Part shown: in pieces, positions 1 to 7,985 of the stretch
How positions within the stretch are numbered: the stretch's first letter is position 1
Layout: the number at the start of each line of letters is the position of its first letter
Assembly (NCBI GenBank): GCA_018780645.1
Contig: JADMJJ010000032.1
Span: 1 to 48,740 of the forward strand
DNA: 48,740 nucleotides
Reading direction: 5' to 3'
DNA from: Burkholderiaceae bacterium
GTDB taxonomy: Bacteria; Pseudomonadota; Gammaproteobacteria; Burkholderiales; Burkholderiaceae_C
Notes under the pieces: model-generated
Told to the model about the DNA's origin: nothing
The model's database searches: none
The model's input: only the letters and a program-made list of their open reading frames with translations
Program-made: the position numbers and the translations under genes

Positions 1-881
1 GCGGCGTCGCCGAAGAAGCCGGGCATACGGTCTTCGATGCGCTCGTAGATGCCGCGCCAGAGCTTCTTCAGACCATGCACCGAGACCTCCAGCAAGGGCA
101 TCAGGTGCTCGTCGCTGTCATCGAACAGGGCCAGCCAGAGCAGTCGGCGCTGCGTGGCCGAGAAGTGGAACAGCGGCGGATGGTGTTCGAACACATGGCG
201 CACCGAGGTGCCCGGCAGGCTCGCGCGGGCATCGGACCGGCCCATTGCGAACAGCATCGGGCAGCGCTCGGGCGGCACACCGGCGAGACTGGAGGCATCG
301 GCAAAGGGCCGCGCTCGAAAGCCCGCGGCCAGCATCACCGGACCACCCTGCACGCTGGTCTCGAAGTACATGGCCTGAGTGTTGTAGCCACCGGCCGCGG
401 CGCGGAAGGCCTCGTTGGCGATGTTGATCACGCTGTGCACATAGGGATCGTCCAGGTCGTTGTGCCGCTGCGAATAGTGCAGATTGAAGAAGCAGAGCTC
501 TCCCCGGGCATTGGCCTGTCCCAGCTCTCGGTCATTCATCGGCGCCCAGTCGCCGCGCTGCAGCCGGGCATAGATCTGGCGCGCCATGAAGGCCCTGGGC
601 GCGGTGTCGAGTTCAAGCTCGCGCGCCCTGGCGCTGGACAGTGCGATACCGCAGCCCCAGCCCTGGATGCGTTGGCCCGGCGGCAGGGCCAGGTCCTCCA
701 TCACCGTCGAGGTGATGCCCGGCTCGCCAAGCAGTCGCCACCACAGGCCCTGGAATGCGCTAGACAGCGCTCCGTCAAGTCCCAGCCAGGGCGGCAGCAA
801 GGGCCCCAGGCATTCGTCGAGGTCCTGGCGCGTGGTGGGCCGGTAGCGCAGGCGGGGAATATGGGTGGGGGCCGGACTCAT
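1..881 (-). CDS. HTH-domain protein, paralogue A (C-terminus cut by window edge)
   Basis: Partial gene reading leftward off the window. The ATG at 881-879 begins MSPAPTHIPRLRYRP and 293 codons are visible. It aligns along its whole length with the next gene (898-1884), sharing blocks such as NIANEAFR, YFETS, LPGTS.RHVFE..PPLF.FSA and VSVHGLKKLWRGIYERIED. The last block resembles a LuxR-type helix-turn-helix (QRRLLWLALFDDSD, then VSVHGLKKLWR as recognition helix), so a DNA-binding role is possible. The first ~220 residues match no domain I can name. The start lies 16 bp after the stop of the paralogue, so the two form a tandem operon. Family function unknown. The HTH reading is moderate confidence, the coding call high. 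Confidence 0.8.
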   Translation of the reverse strand, partial: MSPAPTHIPRLRYRPTTRQDLDECLGPLLPPWLGLDGALSSAFQGLWWRLLGEPGITSTVMEDLALPPGQRIQGWGCGIALSSARARELELDTAPRAFMARQIYARLQRGDWAPMNDRELGQANARGELCFFNLHYSQRHNDLDDPYVHSVINIANEAFRAAAGGYNTQAMYFETSVQGGPVMLAAGFRARPFADASSLAGVPPERCPMLFAMGRSDARASLPGTSVRHVFEHHPPLFHFSATQRRLLWLALFDDSDEHLMPLLEVSVHGLKKLWRGIYERIEDRMPGFFGDA

Positions 882-897
882 GGCAGATGCGGCAGCC

Positions 898-1884
898 TCA
901 GGCCTCATGCCAGGGGCGCAACTCTTCGGGACGCTGGCGCACATAGCCCAGCACCTGGCGGCGCTTCTCGGGGCCGCGCTTGCCGTCGTCGCTGGCGCCG
1001 GCGTCGCCAAAGAACTCGGGGGCCACATCCTCGATGCGCTCGTAGATGCCGCGCCACAGCTTCTTCAGGCCATGCACCGACACATCCAGCGCCTGCATCA
1101 GAAAGTCGTCGCTGTCGTCGAACAGGCTCAGCCACAGCAGGCGCCGCTGCGAGGCCGAGAAGCGGAACAGCGGCGGCTGGTACTCGAACACATGGCGGGC
1201 CGAGGTGCCGGGCAACTGCTGCAGGGCGTCCTCGCGGCGCATGCAGAACAGCACCGGGCGCAGATGCTCGGGCAGATGCTCCAGCGGCGGGGCATCGTCG
1301 GCATAGCGCGCCGGCGGGAAGCCCGCGGCCGCCACACCGGGCGCCAGCGCCGCGCTGGTCTCGAAGTAGATGGCCTTCAGGTTGTAGCCGCCGTGATGCC
1401 CGCGGAAGGCCTCGTTGGCCGAGTTCAGCACGGCGCCCAGATAGGACTCGCCGAAGCTGTTGGGCCGGATCGAGTGGTGCAAAACCATCATCGTCAGGCC
1501 GGCACCGGCATTGGCCAGCCCGATCTCGCGGTCGCTCATGGTCTGCAGGCTGCCGTCAGCCAGTGCGGCATACAAGCGGCGCGACAGATAGGGGTGCGGC
1601 GCGGTCTCCAGCTCGATGCGCTCGACCCAATGCGGCTGCAGTATCAGGGTGACACCCCAGCTCTGGATGCGCCGGCCCGCCGGCAGCGCCATGTCCTCGT
1701 TCACGCCGGTGACCATGGCCGGCGACTCGACCAGCCGCTCCCATAGCGCCGGCAGGGCCTGGCGCAGGCCGGCGTCCAGCGCCAGCCAGTCGGGCAGCAG
1801 CTCCATGCATTCGACCAGGTCGTGCCGACTCAGCGTACGCGCTCGCATACGCGGAATGTGTCGGCTGACTGGAGCAACAGGCAT
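898..1884 (-). CDS. HTH-domain protein, paralogue B
   Basis: 328-residue protein. I chose the ATG at 1884-1882 because GAGGAG sits 5 bp upstream and because MPVAPVSRHIPRMR then aligns with the start of the downstream paralogue; an in-frame ATG at 1908 adds eight unmatched residues. The N-terminal ~220 residues are an unrecognised domain. Residues ~245-290 (ASQRRLLWLSLF, VSVHGLKKLWRGIYERIE) look like a LuxR-family HTH with a degenerate first half. The tail (RGPEKRRQVLGYVRQRPEELRPW) is a basic segment I associate with this kind of HTH protein. First gene of a tandem pair. No signal peptide or membrane segment. It could be a transcription regulator sensing an unknown ligand through its N-terminal domain; that is inference. 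Confidence 0.82.
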   Translation of the reverse strand: MPVAPVSRHIPRMRARTLSRHDLVECMELLPDWLALDAGLRQALPALWERLVESPAMVTGVNEDMALPAGRRIQSWGVTLILQPHWVERIELETAPHPYLSRRLYAALADGSLQTMSDREIGLANAGAGLTMMVLHHSIRPNSFGESYLGAVLNSANEAFRGHHGGYNLKAIYFETSAALAPGVAAAGFPPARYADDAPPLEHLPEHLRPVLFCMRREDALQQLPGTSARHVFEYQPPLFRFSASQRRLLWLSLFDDSDDFLMQALDVSVHGLKKLWRGIYERIEDVAPEFFGDAGASDDGKRGPEKRRQVLGYVRQRPEELRPWHEA

Positions 1885-2010
1885 GGCTCTCCTCAATGCA
1901 TCGGCCAAGTTCGTGACCGGCCGGCCGGCCGATTTGGACGCCGATTATAGGGAGGGCCATGGCCCCCAAGCAGCTGCCGAAGACCCTGCCACGGGCCCTT
2001 CGGCCCAGCC

Positions 2011-3015
2011 CTACTTGCGGGCCAGAACGGCGCCGAGACCGGCGCCCCAGGGAGTGGCCGGCAGCAGGGTTTCGGCGCTGGCGAAGCCGGCGTCCAGGCA
2101 CCACTGCTTGCAGTCGGCGGCACTGAAGGCCTGCGCCTCGCCGAACTCGACCAGCATGTTCAGCGAGGCCAGCAGGCCGGCGGCATTGTGCCGCCGTTCG
2201 TCGTCGATCAGCTGATCCAGCACCAGCAGGCCTCCCCCCGCCGGCAGCAGCTCGTGCAGATGGGCCAGCAGCGCCTGCTTCTCGCTGCAGGCATGCAGCA
2301 GGCTGACGATGAGCAGATCGGCCGCGGGCCAGCCCTGGCGGGCCAGCTGCAGCGGCTGCTGCAGCGGCAGCACGCTGACCCGCTCGCCCAGGCCGGCCGC
2401 CGCGATCTGCACACGGGCGACCTCGCAGGGGCCCGGCAGGTCCAGGCTGCAGCAATGCAGCTGCGGATGCAGAGCCGCCAGGTGCAGGCACAGGCCCGCC
2501 TTGCCGCCGCCCAGGTGGGCGAGGCGGCGCGGCGAGGAAAAGTCCATCAGCTCGCTCAAGGCTTGCGCCAGCTGCGCCGGATCATCCCAGCAGGGGGCCA
2601 GGCCGAGCTCGGCCGAGACTTCGGGTCCGCCCTGGGCGCGGCCGGTGCGCAGCGCGTCACCGAGGCGGCCCCACAGCGTCAGCGCGCGGGCATGGGCCAG
2701 GCTCAAGTCCTGCCCGATGTAGGCGGCGCTGCGGCGATCAAGGAAGTGGCTGCTCTCCCGCGTGTTGATATACACCGCGTCGCCATCATCGCCCTCGCGC
2801 TCCAGCAGGCCCAGGGCCACCAGGGTGTCGGGCAGATCGGGCATGGCGCGTTCGCTCAGGCCCAGGGCCCGGCGCAGCTGGCGCGCCGAGCGGGGCCCCT
2901 TGCCCAGTTCGGTGAACAGGCCCAGCTCGATGGCCGAGACCAGCGCCTGGGCCGCACAGAAGCCCTGCTCCAGCTGAAGAATGCGCTCGGGGGACAGCGT
3001 GTACATCGGATTCAA
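2011..3015 (-). CDS. SAM-dependent methyltransferase with N-terminal winged helix
   Basis: 334 residues if the TTG at 3015-3013 is used; its TTG overlaps the TGA of the LuxR gene (TTGA), implying translational coupling. An ATG three codons later (3006) is the alternative, and neither has a strong Shine-Dalgarno. Layout fits O-methyltransferase family 2: an N-terminal dimerisation/winged-helix part (residues ~10-80: [30 protein letters not shown]), then a Rossmann SAM domain with [16 protein letters not shown] as glycine-rich motif I and SLDLPG at the acidic end of strand beta2. [13 protein letters not shown] is the usual late motif. Motif I has His where Asp/Val is commoner. The substrate cannot be read. 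Coupling to a LuxR-type regulator suggests regulated production of a small molecule or a pigment-like modification. Confidence 0.82.
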   Translation of the reverse strand: MNPMYTLSPERILQLEQGFCAAQALVSAIELGLFTELGKGPRSARQLRRALGLSERAMPDLPDTLVALGLLEREGDDGDAVYINTRESSHFLDRRSAAYIGQDLSLAHARALTLWGRLGDALRTGRAQGGPEVSAELGLAPCWDDPAQLAQALSELMDFSSPRRLAHLGGGKAGLCLHLAALHPQLHCCSLDLPGPCEVARVQIAAAGLGERVSVLPLQQPLQLARQGWPAADLLIVSLLHACSEKQALLAHLHELLPAGGGLLVLDQLIDDERRHNAAGLLASLNMLVEFGEAQAFSAADCKQWCLDAGFASAETLLPATPWGAGLGAVLARK

Positions 3016-3563
3016 GGCTTGGCCCGCAGCCAGGCGGCGGCCTGGCCGCGCGAGGTCGCACCCAGCTTGTTGAGGATGTTGGCGACATGGCGCTTGACCG
3101 TGTGCGGGCTCAGATCAAACGCGCGTGCAATCAGTTTGTTGCTTTCGCCGGCGGCCAGGCGCTGCAGGACCTCCAGCTCGCGCGGGCTCAGCGAATCCAG
3201 CGGATTGACCGCCTGCGGCGCAGGTGCAACCGTTTGCGCCTGGCTCGTCGATGGCGCCGGGGTCGGCAACGTGCCGCCTTGCAGCGCCGTCTGGTTGCGC
3301 AGGGTCTGGGCCAGCATGGCGTCCAGCGTCTCGGGCTGGGCCACACGGGCCAGGGTTTCGGAGAACACCTGGAGCAGCGCGCGCTGGATCTCCTCGTACA
3401 GATCGGCCTGCTGAAGGAAGGCCGTGGCGGACACGCCCACCTTGGCGACGCTCATCTGCGGCGTCTGCAGACCATGCTGGTACTGGGCCCAGCTGATGCG
3501 GTGGCGCGCGGGAGCGCCCTGGCCGGGGGACAGTTCAAGCACCGGATCGAGTAGTTCGTTCAT
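3012..3563 (-). CDS. LuxR-type HTH transcriptional regulator
   Basis: 183 residues. The C-terminal ~60 residues are a textbook LuxR/Fix[22 protein letters not shown], then [24 protein letters not shown] with the conserved SPHTVKRHV recognition helix. The first ~115 residues have no receiver Asp or PAS signature; a Pro/Ala/Gln-rich linker ([19 protein letters not shown]) joins the two parts. It is therefore a stand-alone regulator with an unknown N-terminal region, not a response regulator. It is the first gene of a two-gene operon with the methyltransferase (4-bp overlap). The divergent upstream region holds repeated GGGGGGTATC elements that may be its operators (inference). Confidence 0.88.
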   Translation of the reverse strand: MNELLDPVLELSPGQGAPARHRISWAQYQHGLQTPQMSVAKVGVSATAFLQQADLYEEIQRALLQVFSETLARVAQPETLDAMLAQTLRNQTALQGGTLPTPAPSTSQAQTVAPAPQAVNPLDSLSPRELEVLQRLAAGESNKLIARAFDLSPHTVKRHVANILNKLGATSRGQAAAWLRAKP

Positions 3564-3687
3564 GGCATCACTCCTGAAAGCGGCGGATGGGCAGCTCTAC
3601 CGATGCGCGATGACTCGCTCGCCTGCTGTCCACTTCAACCTGGGGCGCATCGTAAAAACCCGTAGAAGATCTGGAAATACTCAAAAA

Positions 3688-3698
3688 GATACCCCCCC
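3688..3698 (-). promoter_or_regulatory. GGGGGGTATC element upstream of luxR-type gene
   Basis: On the minus strand the sequence reads GGGGGGGTATCTTTTTGAG, about 125 bp upstream of the LuxR-type regulator start. The same ten bases GGGGGGTATC recur on the plus strand at 3917-3926, pointing the other way toward the diguanylate cyclase gene. Two outward-facing copies in one divergent intergenic region suggest a shared operator. No function is proven. Confidence 0.35.
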
Positions 3699-3895
3699 TG
3701 AAAATGCGCCCTCCTTCGTGCGACGAACTGACTTGCTCGCCACGCGTCCAGCGCACCACTGGCAGGCGCTCTTCATAGGGAGAAACGGTCGGGCGCAGCC
3801 GTCGGGCCGAAGCGCCGCCACGCGACAAACGGGGGTTTCTACCGAGGGTCATGACATTTCATGCACCGTCCATAACCAAGATTTTTGCTTGACGA

Positions 3896-3926
3896 CCCGG
3901 GGCTTCCACCTGCCCCGGGGGGTATC
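3896..3926 (+). promoter_or_regulatory. Inverted repeat plus GGGGGGTATC, upstream of diguanylate cyclase
   Basis: Perfect 7-bp inverted repeat CCCGGGG-N10-CCCCGGG (3896-3919), running directly into GGGGGGTATC (3917-3926). TTGACG (3889-3894) lies just before it. The spacing to any good -10 is wrong for an ordinary sigma-70 promoter, so the palindrome is more likely an operator or hairpin. The rest of the 456-bp divergent region 3564-4019 holds no gene I can support; it includes an A/T-richer stretch at 3650-3690 suited to the leftward promoter. Confidence 0.4.
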
Positions 3927-4019
3927 AAGCCGGGATCACATGGCCTATGCTGGGCGGGCTCCTGGCGCCGACCAGCGTCGCGGAGGAGGAGCCCCGATAC
4001 CTCGATCGAAGGTGGCTCC

Positions 4020-6281
4020 ATGCCCGCTCAGCAAAACCGGCGCCCGCGTCGCAGCTTCTTGTGGCTGGGCTGGATGTCGCCCCTGCTTGGACTGCTGGTG
4101 GTGCTGGCCGGCTGGGCCTTTCTGACCAGCGCGGTGCAGACCGAGCGCAAGCTGGTGGAGTCCGAGGCCTTCACCCGGGTGCGCGGCCTGACACAGGCGT
4201 TTGAACAGCAGATCCTGGGCACCCTGCAGCAGGTCGACCAGATCACCCGATTCGTGGCCCAGGGAGTGGCCGCCCGAAACGACCGCGGCGCACTCGAAGC
4301 CCTGCTGCGTCTGGCTCTGGACGGCCATCCGCACCTGACCGGGATCGCGGTCACCGATGCCCAGGGCAGGGTGATCGCCTCCAGCGGCACGATGGCCCAG
4401 CAGCAGTGGCAAGAGCACGAGGCCTTTCGCGTACATGCGCAACGGGTGGCGGCCGGCCTGTTCATCGCAAAACCCGACCCCGGCCCCATCGCCAACCGCT
4501 GGACCCTGCAGATGAGCCGCCGGCTGGGCCACGAAAGCTTCGATGGCGTGGTGCTGGTGGCCACCGACCCGAGCTACTTCACCAGCTTCTACAACCGCGA
4601 CCAGCTCGGCGAGCAGGGCCTGGTCACCTTCGTCGGCCTGGACTGGGTGGTCCGTGCGCGCCGCTCCGGAGACCGCGTCTGGCACGGCGGTCCGGCCGGA
4701 GCCAACAGCCTGGCCAATCAGATCGCCAAGGCGGCATCGGGCACCTATCAGGGCAGCAGCAACGTGGATGGCGTGCAGCGCCTGCTGGCCTACAAGACGG
4801 TGACCGGTTATCCGTTCGCCGTTGTCACAGGCCTGGCCGAGGCCGAAGTGTTCGCCTCCCATGACCGGCGACGCACCCGCCTGATGCAGGTGTTCGGCCT
4901 GGCCAGCCTGGCCCTGGGGCTGGCCTTTGCAGGCCTGCATCTGATGACCCGCCACCTGCGTCGAAGTCAGCTGGCCGAGCAGCGCGCCCGCGTGCAGTTC
5001 GAGGCCGCCTCCGACGCCAGCCTCGATGCCTTCTGGATCCTGGACGCAGTGCGCGATGCCCAGGGCCGCGTCAGTGACTTCCGCTTCGCCCATTGCAATG
5101 ACCGCGGCGCCCGGCTGCTGCGCCGCCCGAAGAGCCGCATCGTCGGGCGCCTGCGCAGCGAGGTGCTGGGCACCTTCGTCGAGCCAGGCTTCTTCGAGTT
5201 GTTCTGCCGGGTGATGGACAGCCGTGAACCTGCCGAGACCGAGTCGCGAATCTCTACCCCCGAGGGCCAACAGCTTGAGCTGATGCACCAGATCGTGCCG
5301 GTCGGCGACGGCGTGGCCCTGACCACCCGCGACATCAGCGCCGCAAGGGCCCGCGAACGGGAGGTACTGGCCTCACAGCAAGCGCTGCGCGAGGCCGATC
5401 AGCGCGTGCGCCTGCTGACCGACAACATCCCTGCGCTGATCAGCCAATTCGACGCCCAAGGGCGTATCGTTTTCGCCAACCGCCATTGCGCCGAACTCTA
5501 TGGGCTCGACCAGAAAGATCTGATCGGCAAGACCGTGCTGGAGGTCCGCGGGGAGGAGGGCTGGGGCCAGTTGCGGCCCCATGTCGAGCGGGTGCTGGCC
5601 GGTGAGGCGGTCAGCTTCGAGAGCCACAACTGGCTGGACGGCGAACTGCATTTCTTCCAGCAGCACTATGTGCCCGACCTGTCGGCCCAGGGCCAGGTGC
5701 AAGGCTTCTACTCGGTTTCGATGGACGTCAGCGCGCTGAAGAAGGTCGAGCGCCAGTTGCTCGCCCTGGCCCGCACCGACACCCTGACCGGCCTGGCGAA
5801 TCGCCGTCTGTTTGACGAGCGGCTGGCCGACGCTTTGCTGCGCCAGCAACGCAGCCAGCGGGCGCTTGCCCTGCTGTTCCTGGACATCGACCGGTTCAAG
5901 GGCATCAACGACCGGCTGGGCCATGCCAGCGGTGACGCCGTGCTGGTCGAGTTCGCACAGCGCCTGAAGCAGGCGGTGCGGGCCTGCGACACGGTGGCGC
6001 GGCTGGCCGGGGACGAGTTCGTGGTGCTGCTCGAGGGGCTGCATGACGATGGCGAGGCCCAAGGCGTCGCGGCCAAGATCGTGGCGGCGATGCAGCGCCC
6101 ATTCGAGCTGCCGACCGGCACGCTGGAGGTCACGACCAGCATCGGCATCGGCTTCCATGGCGGCGCCGAACTGCCTCCGGCGGCACTGCTCAACCTGGCC
6201 GATCAGGCGCTGTATGAGGCCAAGCACGCCGGCCGCAACACCTTCAGGATGGTCAGTGCACCGGCGCCGCTGGGCGATTGA
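4020..6281 (+). CDS. Membrane-bound diguanylate cyclase (Cache-PAS-PAS-GGDEF)
   Basis: 753 residues from the ATG at 4020, where a basic N-terminus (MPAQQNRRPRR) precedes a first membrane helix at ~15-38; AAGG lies about 8 bp upstream. Residues ~40-285 are an extracytoplasmic double-Cache-like sensor, followed by a second helix at ~300-320. Two PAS-type segments follow (~335-450 and ~465-580), then a GGDEF domain (~595-745). The active-site motif is AGDEF (663-667), which is catalytically acceptable. The inhibitory site RxxD (RACD, 654-657) lies five residues upstream, so product inhibition by c-di-GMP is predicted. No EAL domain. Function: synthesis of c-di-GMP from two GTP in response to a periplasmic ligand. 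Monocistronic; convergent with the DUF3309 gene 7 bp beyond. Confidence 0.93.
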   Translation: MPAQQNRRPRRSFLWLGWMSPLLGLLVVLAGWAFLTSAVQTERKLVESEAFTRVRGLTQAFEQQILGTLQQVDQITRFVAQGVAARNDRGALEALLRLALDGHPHLTGIAVTDAQGRVIASSGTMAQQQWQEHEAFRVHAQRVAAGLFIAKPDPGPIANRWTLQMSRRLGHESFDGVVLVATDPSYFTSFYNRDQLGEQGLVTFVGLDWVVRARRSGDRVWHGGPAGANSLANQIAKAASGTYQGSSNVDGVQRLLAYKTVTGYPFAVVTGLAEAEVFASHDRRRTRLMQVFGLASLALGLAFAGLHLMTRHLRRSQLAEQRARVQFEAASDASLDAFWILDAVRDAQGRVSDFRFAHCNDRGARLLRRPKSRIVGRLRSEVLGTFVEPGFFELFCRVMDSREPAETESRISTPEGQQLELMHQIVPVGDGVALTTRDISAARAREREVLASQQALREADQRVRLLTDNIPALISQFDAQGRIVFANRHCAELYGLDQKDLIGKTVLEVRGEEGWGQLRPHVERVLAGEAVSFESHNWLDGELHFFQQHYVPDLSAQGQVQGFYSVSMDVSALKKVERQLLALARTDTLTGLANRRLFDERLADALLRQQRSQRALALLFLDIDRFKGINDRLGHASGDAVLVEFAQRLKQAVRACDTVARLAGDEFVVLLEGLHDDGEAQGVAAKIVAAMQRPFELPTGTLEVTTSIGIGFHGGAELPPAALLNLADQALYEAKHAGRNTFRMVSAPAPLGD

Positions 6282-6288
6282 CGAAGAC

Positions 6289-6447
6289 CTAGATTCTGCC
6301 CATCAGCAGCAGCACGACCAGGATCACGACAATCAGACCCAGGCCTCCGCTGGGCCCGTAGCCCCAGCCGCGACTGTGAGGCCAGGCCGGCACGGCGCCG
6401 ATCAGGAACAGGATCAGGACGATGAGAAGAATGGTGCCGAGGGTCAT
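6289..6447 (-). CDS. DUF3309 small membrane protein, copy 1
   Basis: 52 residues: MTLGTILLIVLILFLIGAVP forms one membrane helix, the conserved loop WPHSRGWGYGP follows, and a second helix (GLGLIVVILVVLLLMG) ends in RI. This is the usual size and pattern of DUF3309. The ATG at 6447-6445 has GGAG 9 bp upstream. A second copy lies at 34429-34587, 43 of 52 residues identical by hand alignment. Function unknown; such proteins often sit near CsbD and other general-stress genes. The 246-bp region between this gene and the one at 6694 presumably holds divergent promoters and a hairpin. Confidence 0.85.
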   Translation of the reverse strand: MTLGTILLIVLILFLIGAVPAWPHSRGWGYGPSGGLGLIVVILVVLLLMGRI

Positions 6448-6477
6448 GGTGAAACTCCGTAATGTGATGCTCCCAGC

Positions 6478-6497
6478 CTGGGGCGTCGGCGCCCCGG
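6478..6497. repeat. Short GC hairpin upstream of DUF3309
   Basis: GGGGCG (6480-6485), TCGG loop, CGCCCC (6490-6495), extendable by a T-G and a C-G pair. It lies about 30 bp upstream of the DUF3309 start, so it would sit in the 5' untranslated region or promoter. No T-run follows on either strand, so it is not a canonical terminator. The rest of 6500-6690 shows no gene I can support. Confidence 0.35.
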
Positions 6498-6693
6498 CTG
6501 CGGTAGGGCAGGCGCGCAAAGCGCTGTAGCCGACAGCCTCGCATCGCCTGGCGGGCCTGTCCTACAAGCGCCGCGTAGGCCTTGTCCGACCCCAGATGGC
6601 GTGTGCGTCTGATCGCCTGGCGCCGCAATCGGGGCTGCAATGGGGGCCCCGATCCCGGGCCCGAATGCCAAGACCGAGCAGGAGAACTCCGCC

Positions 6694-7098
6694 ATGAAGT
6701 ACCCACGTACCGCCTATGCCCTGCCACTGGTGAGCGCCCTGCTCGGCAGCCTGCTAGCACTCGAAGCCCAGGCCGCGACCGCCCAGGAGCGCTACCGCAG
6801 CGAACGCGCCGCCTGCCTGAACGGCAGCTCCAGCCAGGACCGCGCCACCTGCCTGAAGGAGGCCGGCGCGGCACTGGCCGAGGCCCGCAAGCCGGGCCAT
6901 CAGGCGCATACCGAGCCCGACTACCGAGCCAACGCGCTGTTGCGCTGCGACCGCCAGCCGCCAGCCGAGCGCGGCGCCTGCCGTCAGCTGGTGCTGGGCG
7001 CGGGCAGCAGCTCCGGCAGCGTCGCCGAAGGGGCCATCGTGCGCGAGCTGGTCACCAAATCGGTGGGCAAGCCCGCCAGCGCCGCCTCGGCGCCCTGA
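6694..7098 (+). CDS. Secreted Cys-rich protein with two CxnC repeats
   Basis: 134 residues from the ATG at 6694 (AGGAG 9 bp upstream). A signal peptide is evident: MKYPRTAYALPLVSALLGSLLALEAQA, with cleavage expected after AQA. The mature part has two similar segments, AACLNGSSSQDRATCLKEA and LLRCDRQPPAERGACRQLV, each with two cysteines about 11 residues apart and an Arg before the second. This suggests two small disulphide-closed helical hairpins. A Ser/Ala-rich tail follows. I do not recognise a named family. Probably a small periplasmic protein of unknown role. It stands alone, 31 bp before the SOS-like promoter of the next operon. Confidence 0.75.
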   Translation: MKYPRTAYALPLVSALLGSLLALEAQAATAQERYRSERAACLNGSSSQDRATCLKEAGAALAEARKPGHQAHTEPDYRANALLRCDRQPPAERGACRQLVLGAGSSSGSVAEGAIVRELVTKSVGKPASAASAP

Positions 7099-7129
7099 AT
7101 TCCGCAGGCGGCGGTCGCGCGGCGGGACA

Positions 7130-7145
7130 CTGTATTTATAATCAG
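7130..7145 (+). promoter_or_regulatory. LexA (SOS) box overlapping a consensus -10
   Basis: CTGTATTTATAATCAG fits the LexA consensus CTGT-N8-ACAG with one mismatch (TCAG for ACAG) and the usual A/T core. A perfect -10 hexamer TATAAT (7137-7142) lies inside it, 30 bp before the ATG of the nuclease gene. No strong -35 is seen 17 bp upstream (GTCGCG). A repressor bound here would occlude the promoter. That the downstream genes are DNA-repair enzymes supports SOS control; binding itself is inferred. Confidence 0.6.
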
Positions 7146-7172
7146 GTCCCGTCGCGCATCCGCAGGCCCGCC

Positions 7173-7985
7173 ATGGCTGAGCCACCAGCCCTCTATCCAC
7201 CGTCTCTGCCCCGCACCCACCGCACCCGCCTGATGCAGATCTGGCGCTCGGCCGGCTGGCCCTGCAAGGACGCCATCGAGATCGATCTGCTGGCCGCAGG
7301 CATGGTCACCCTGCACGGCTCGGCCGAGGGCCGCGAAACGCTGAAGCTCACAGATGCGGGCATCCAGTGGCTGGCGGCCGAGCGCCAGCGCAATCAGCGC
7401 GCGCTGAGCGCCCATGACCGCCTGGCACTGAAGATGGCCGAGCAGCTGATGGGCGCGGGCCGCATCGTCTGGCGCGAGCTGTCGCTGCGGGCGCAGATCG
7501 AAGCCACCGCAGCATTGCAGGTCGAGGAAGCGTCGCCGCTGTGGCCCGAGGCCGGCGCGCCCGAAGCCCGCGCCAAGGCGCCCTGGCGCGTCGCCCGGCC
7601 CGACCTGTTCTCGGTGCGCAACACCAGCGTCGAGGCCTATCTGCAACCAGTCGTGCACGAGATCAAGGTCAGCCGCGCCGATCTGCTGTCCGATCTGCGT
7701 CATGGCGCCAAGCGCCAGTCCTACCAGTGGCTGAGCTGCGAGTGCCACTACGTATTCCCGGCCGGCATCGCCGAGCCCGAAGAGATACCGGAGGCCTTCG
7801 GCATCTGGCTGCTGCACGGCGACATAGCCAGCGGCCGGCTGGAGCCGCTGCGCCCGGCCCGCCACGCCAGCTGCACCCTGCCCTTTGCCGTCTGGCTGGC
7901 GCTGGCCAAGGCCACGCCGCTGCAGGTCGAGGGCCTGGGCGCGCAGGCCCAGCTGGGCGCCGGCGATGGCGCGGAGCCGCCTTGA
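7173..7985 (+). CDS. wHTH plus PD-(D/E)XK nuclease (MmcB-like)
   Basis: 270 residues. The ATG at 7173 follows the SOS-like promoter. Residues ~15-75 look like a winged helix (CKDAIEIDLLAAGMVTL, LTDAGIQWLAAERQ). Residues ~140-230 carry a PD-(D/E)XK-type core: RPDLFSVR (Asp144), then VHEIKVSRADLLSDLR with Glu163 and Lys165. The phrase EIKVSRADLLSD resembles MmcB-type DNA-repair nucleases, where Glu-x-Lys follows a distant Asp. Its TGA overlaps the TTG start of the helicase gene (TTGA), so the two are translationally coupled and probably act together on damaged or branched DNA. Nuclease activity is predicted from the motif only. Confidence 0.78.
   Translation: MAEPPALYPPSLPRTHRTRLMQIWRSAGWPCKDAIEIDLLAAGMVTLHGSAEGRETLKLTDAGIQWLAAERQRNQRALSAHDRLALKMAEQLMGAGRIVWRELSLRAQIEATAALQVEEASPLWPEAGAPEARAKAPWRVARPDLFSVRNTSVEAYLQPVVHEIKVSRADLLSDLRHGAKRQSYQWLSCECHYVFPAGIAEPEEIPEAFGIWLLHGDIASGRLEPLRPARHASCTLPFAVWLALAKATPLQVEGLGAQAQLGAGDGAEPP

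Noticed and set aside
75-1652. Long plus-strand open frame opposite the tandem HTH paralogues
   Set aside because: Arg/Ala/Gly/His-rich translation with no domain; it is the antisense shadow of two homologous genes in GC-rich DNA.
3885-4019. Upstream extension of the first diguanylate cyclase by 45 residues
   Set aside because: The added residues run through the palindromic regulatory region and precede a natural basic start plus membrane helix at 4020.
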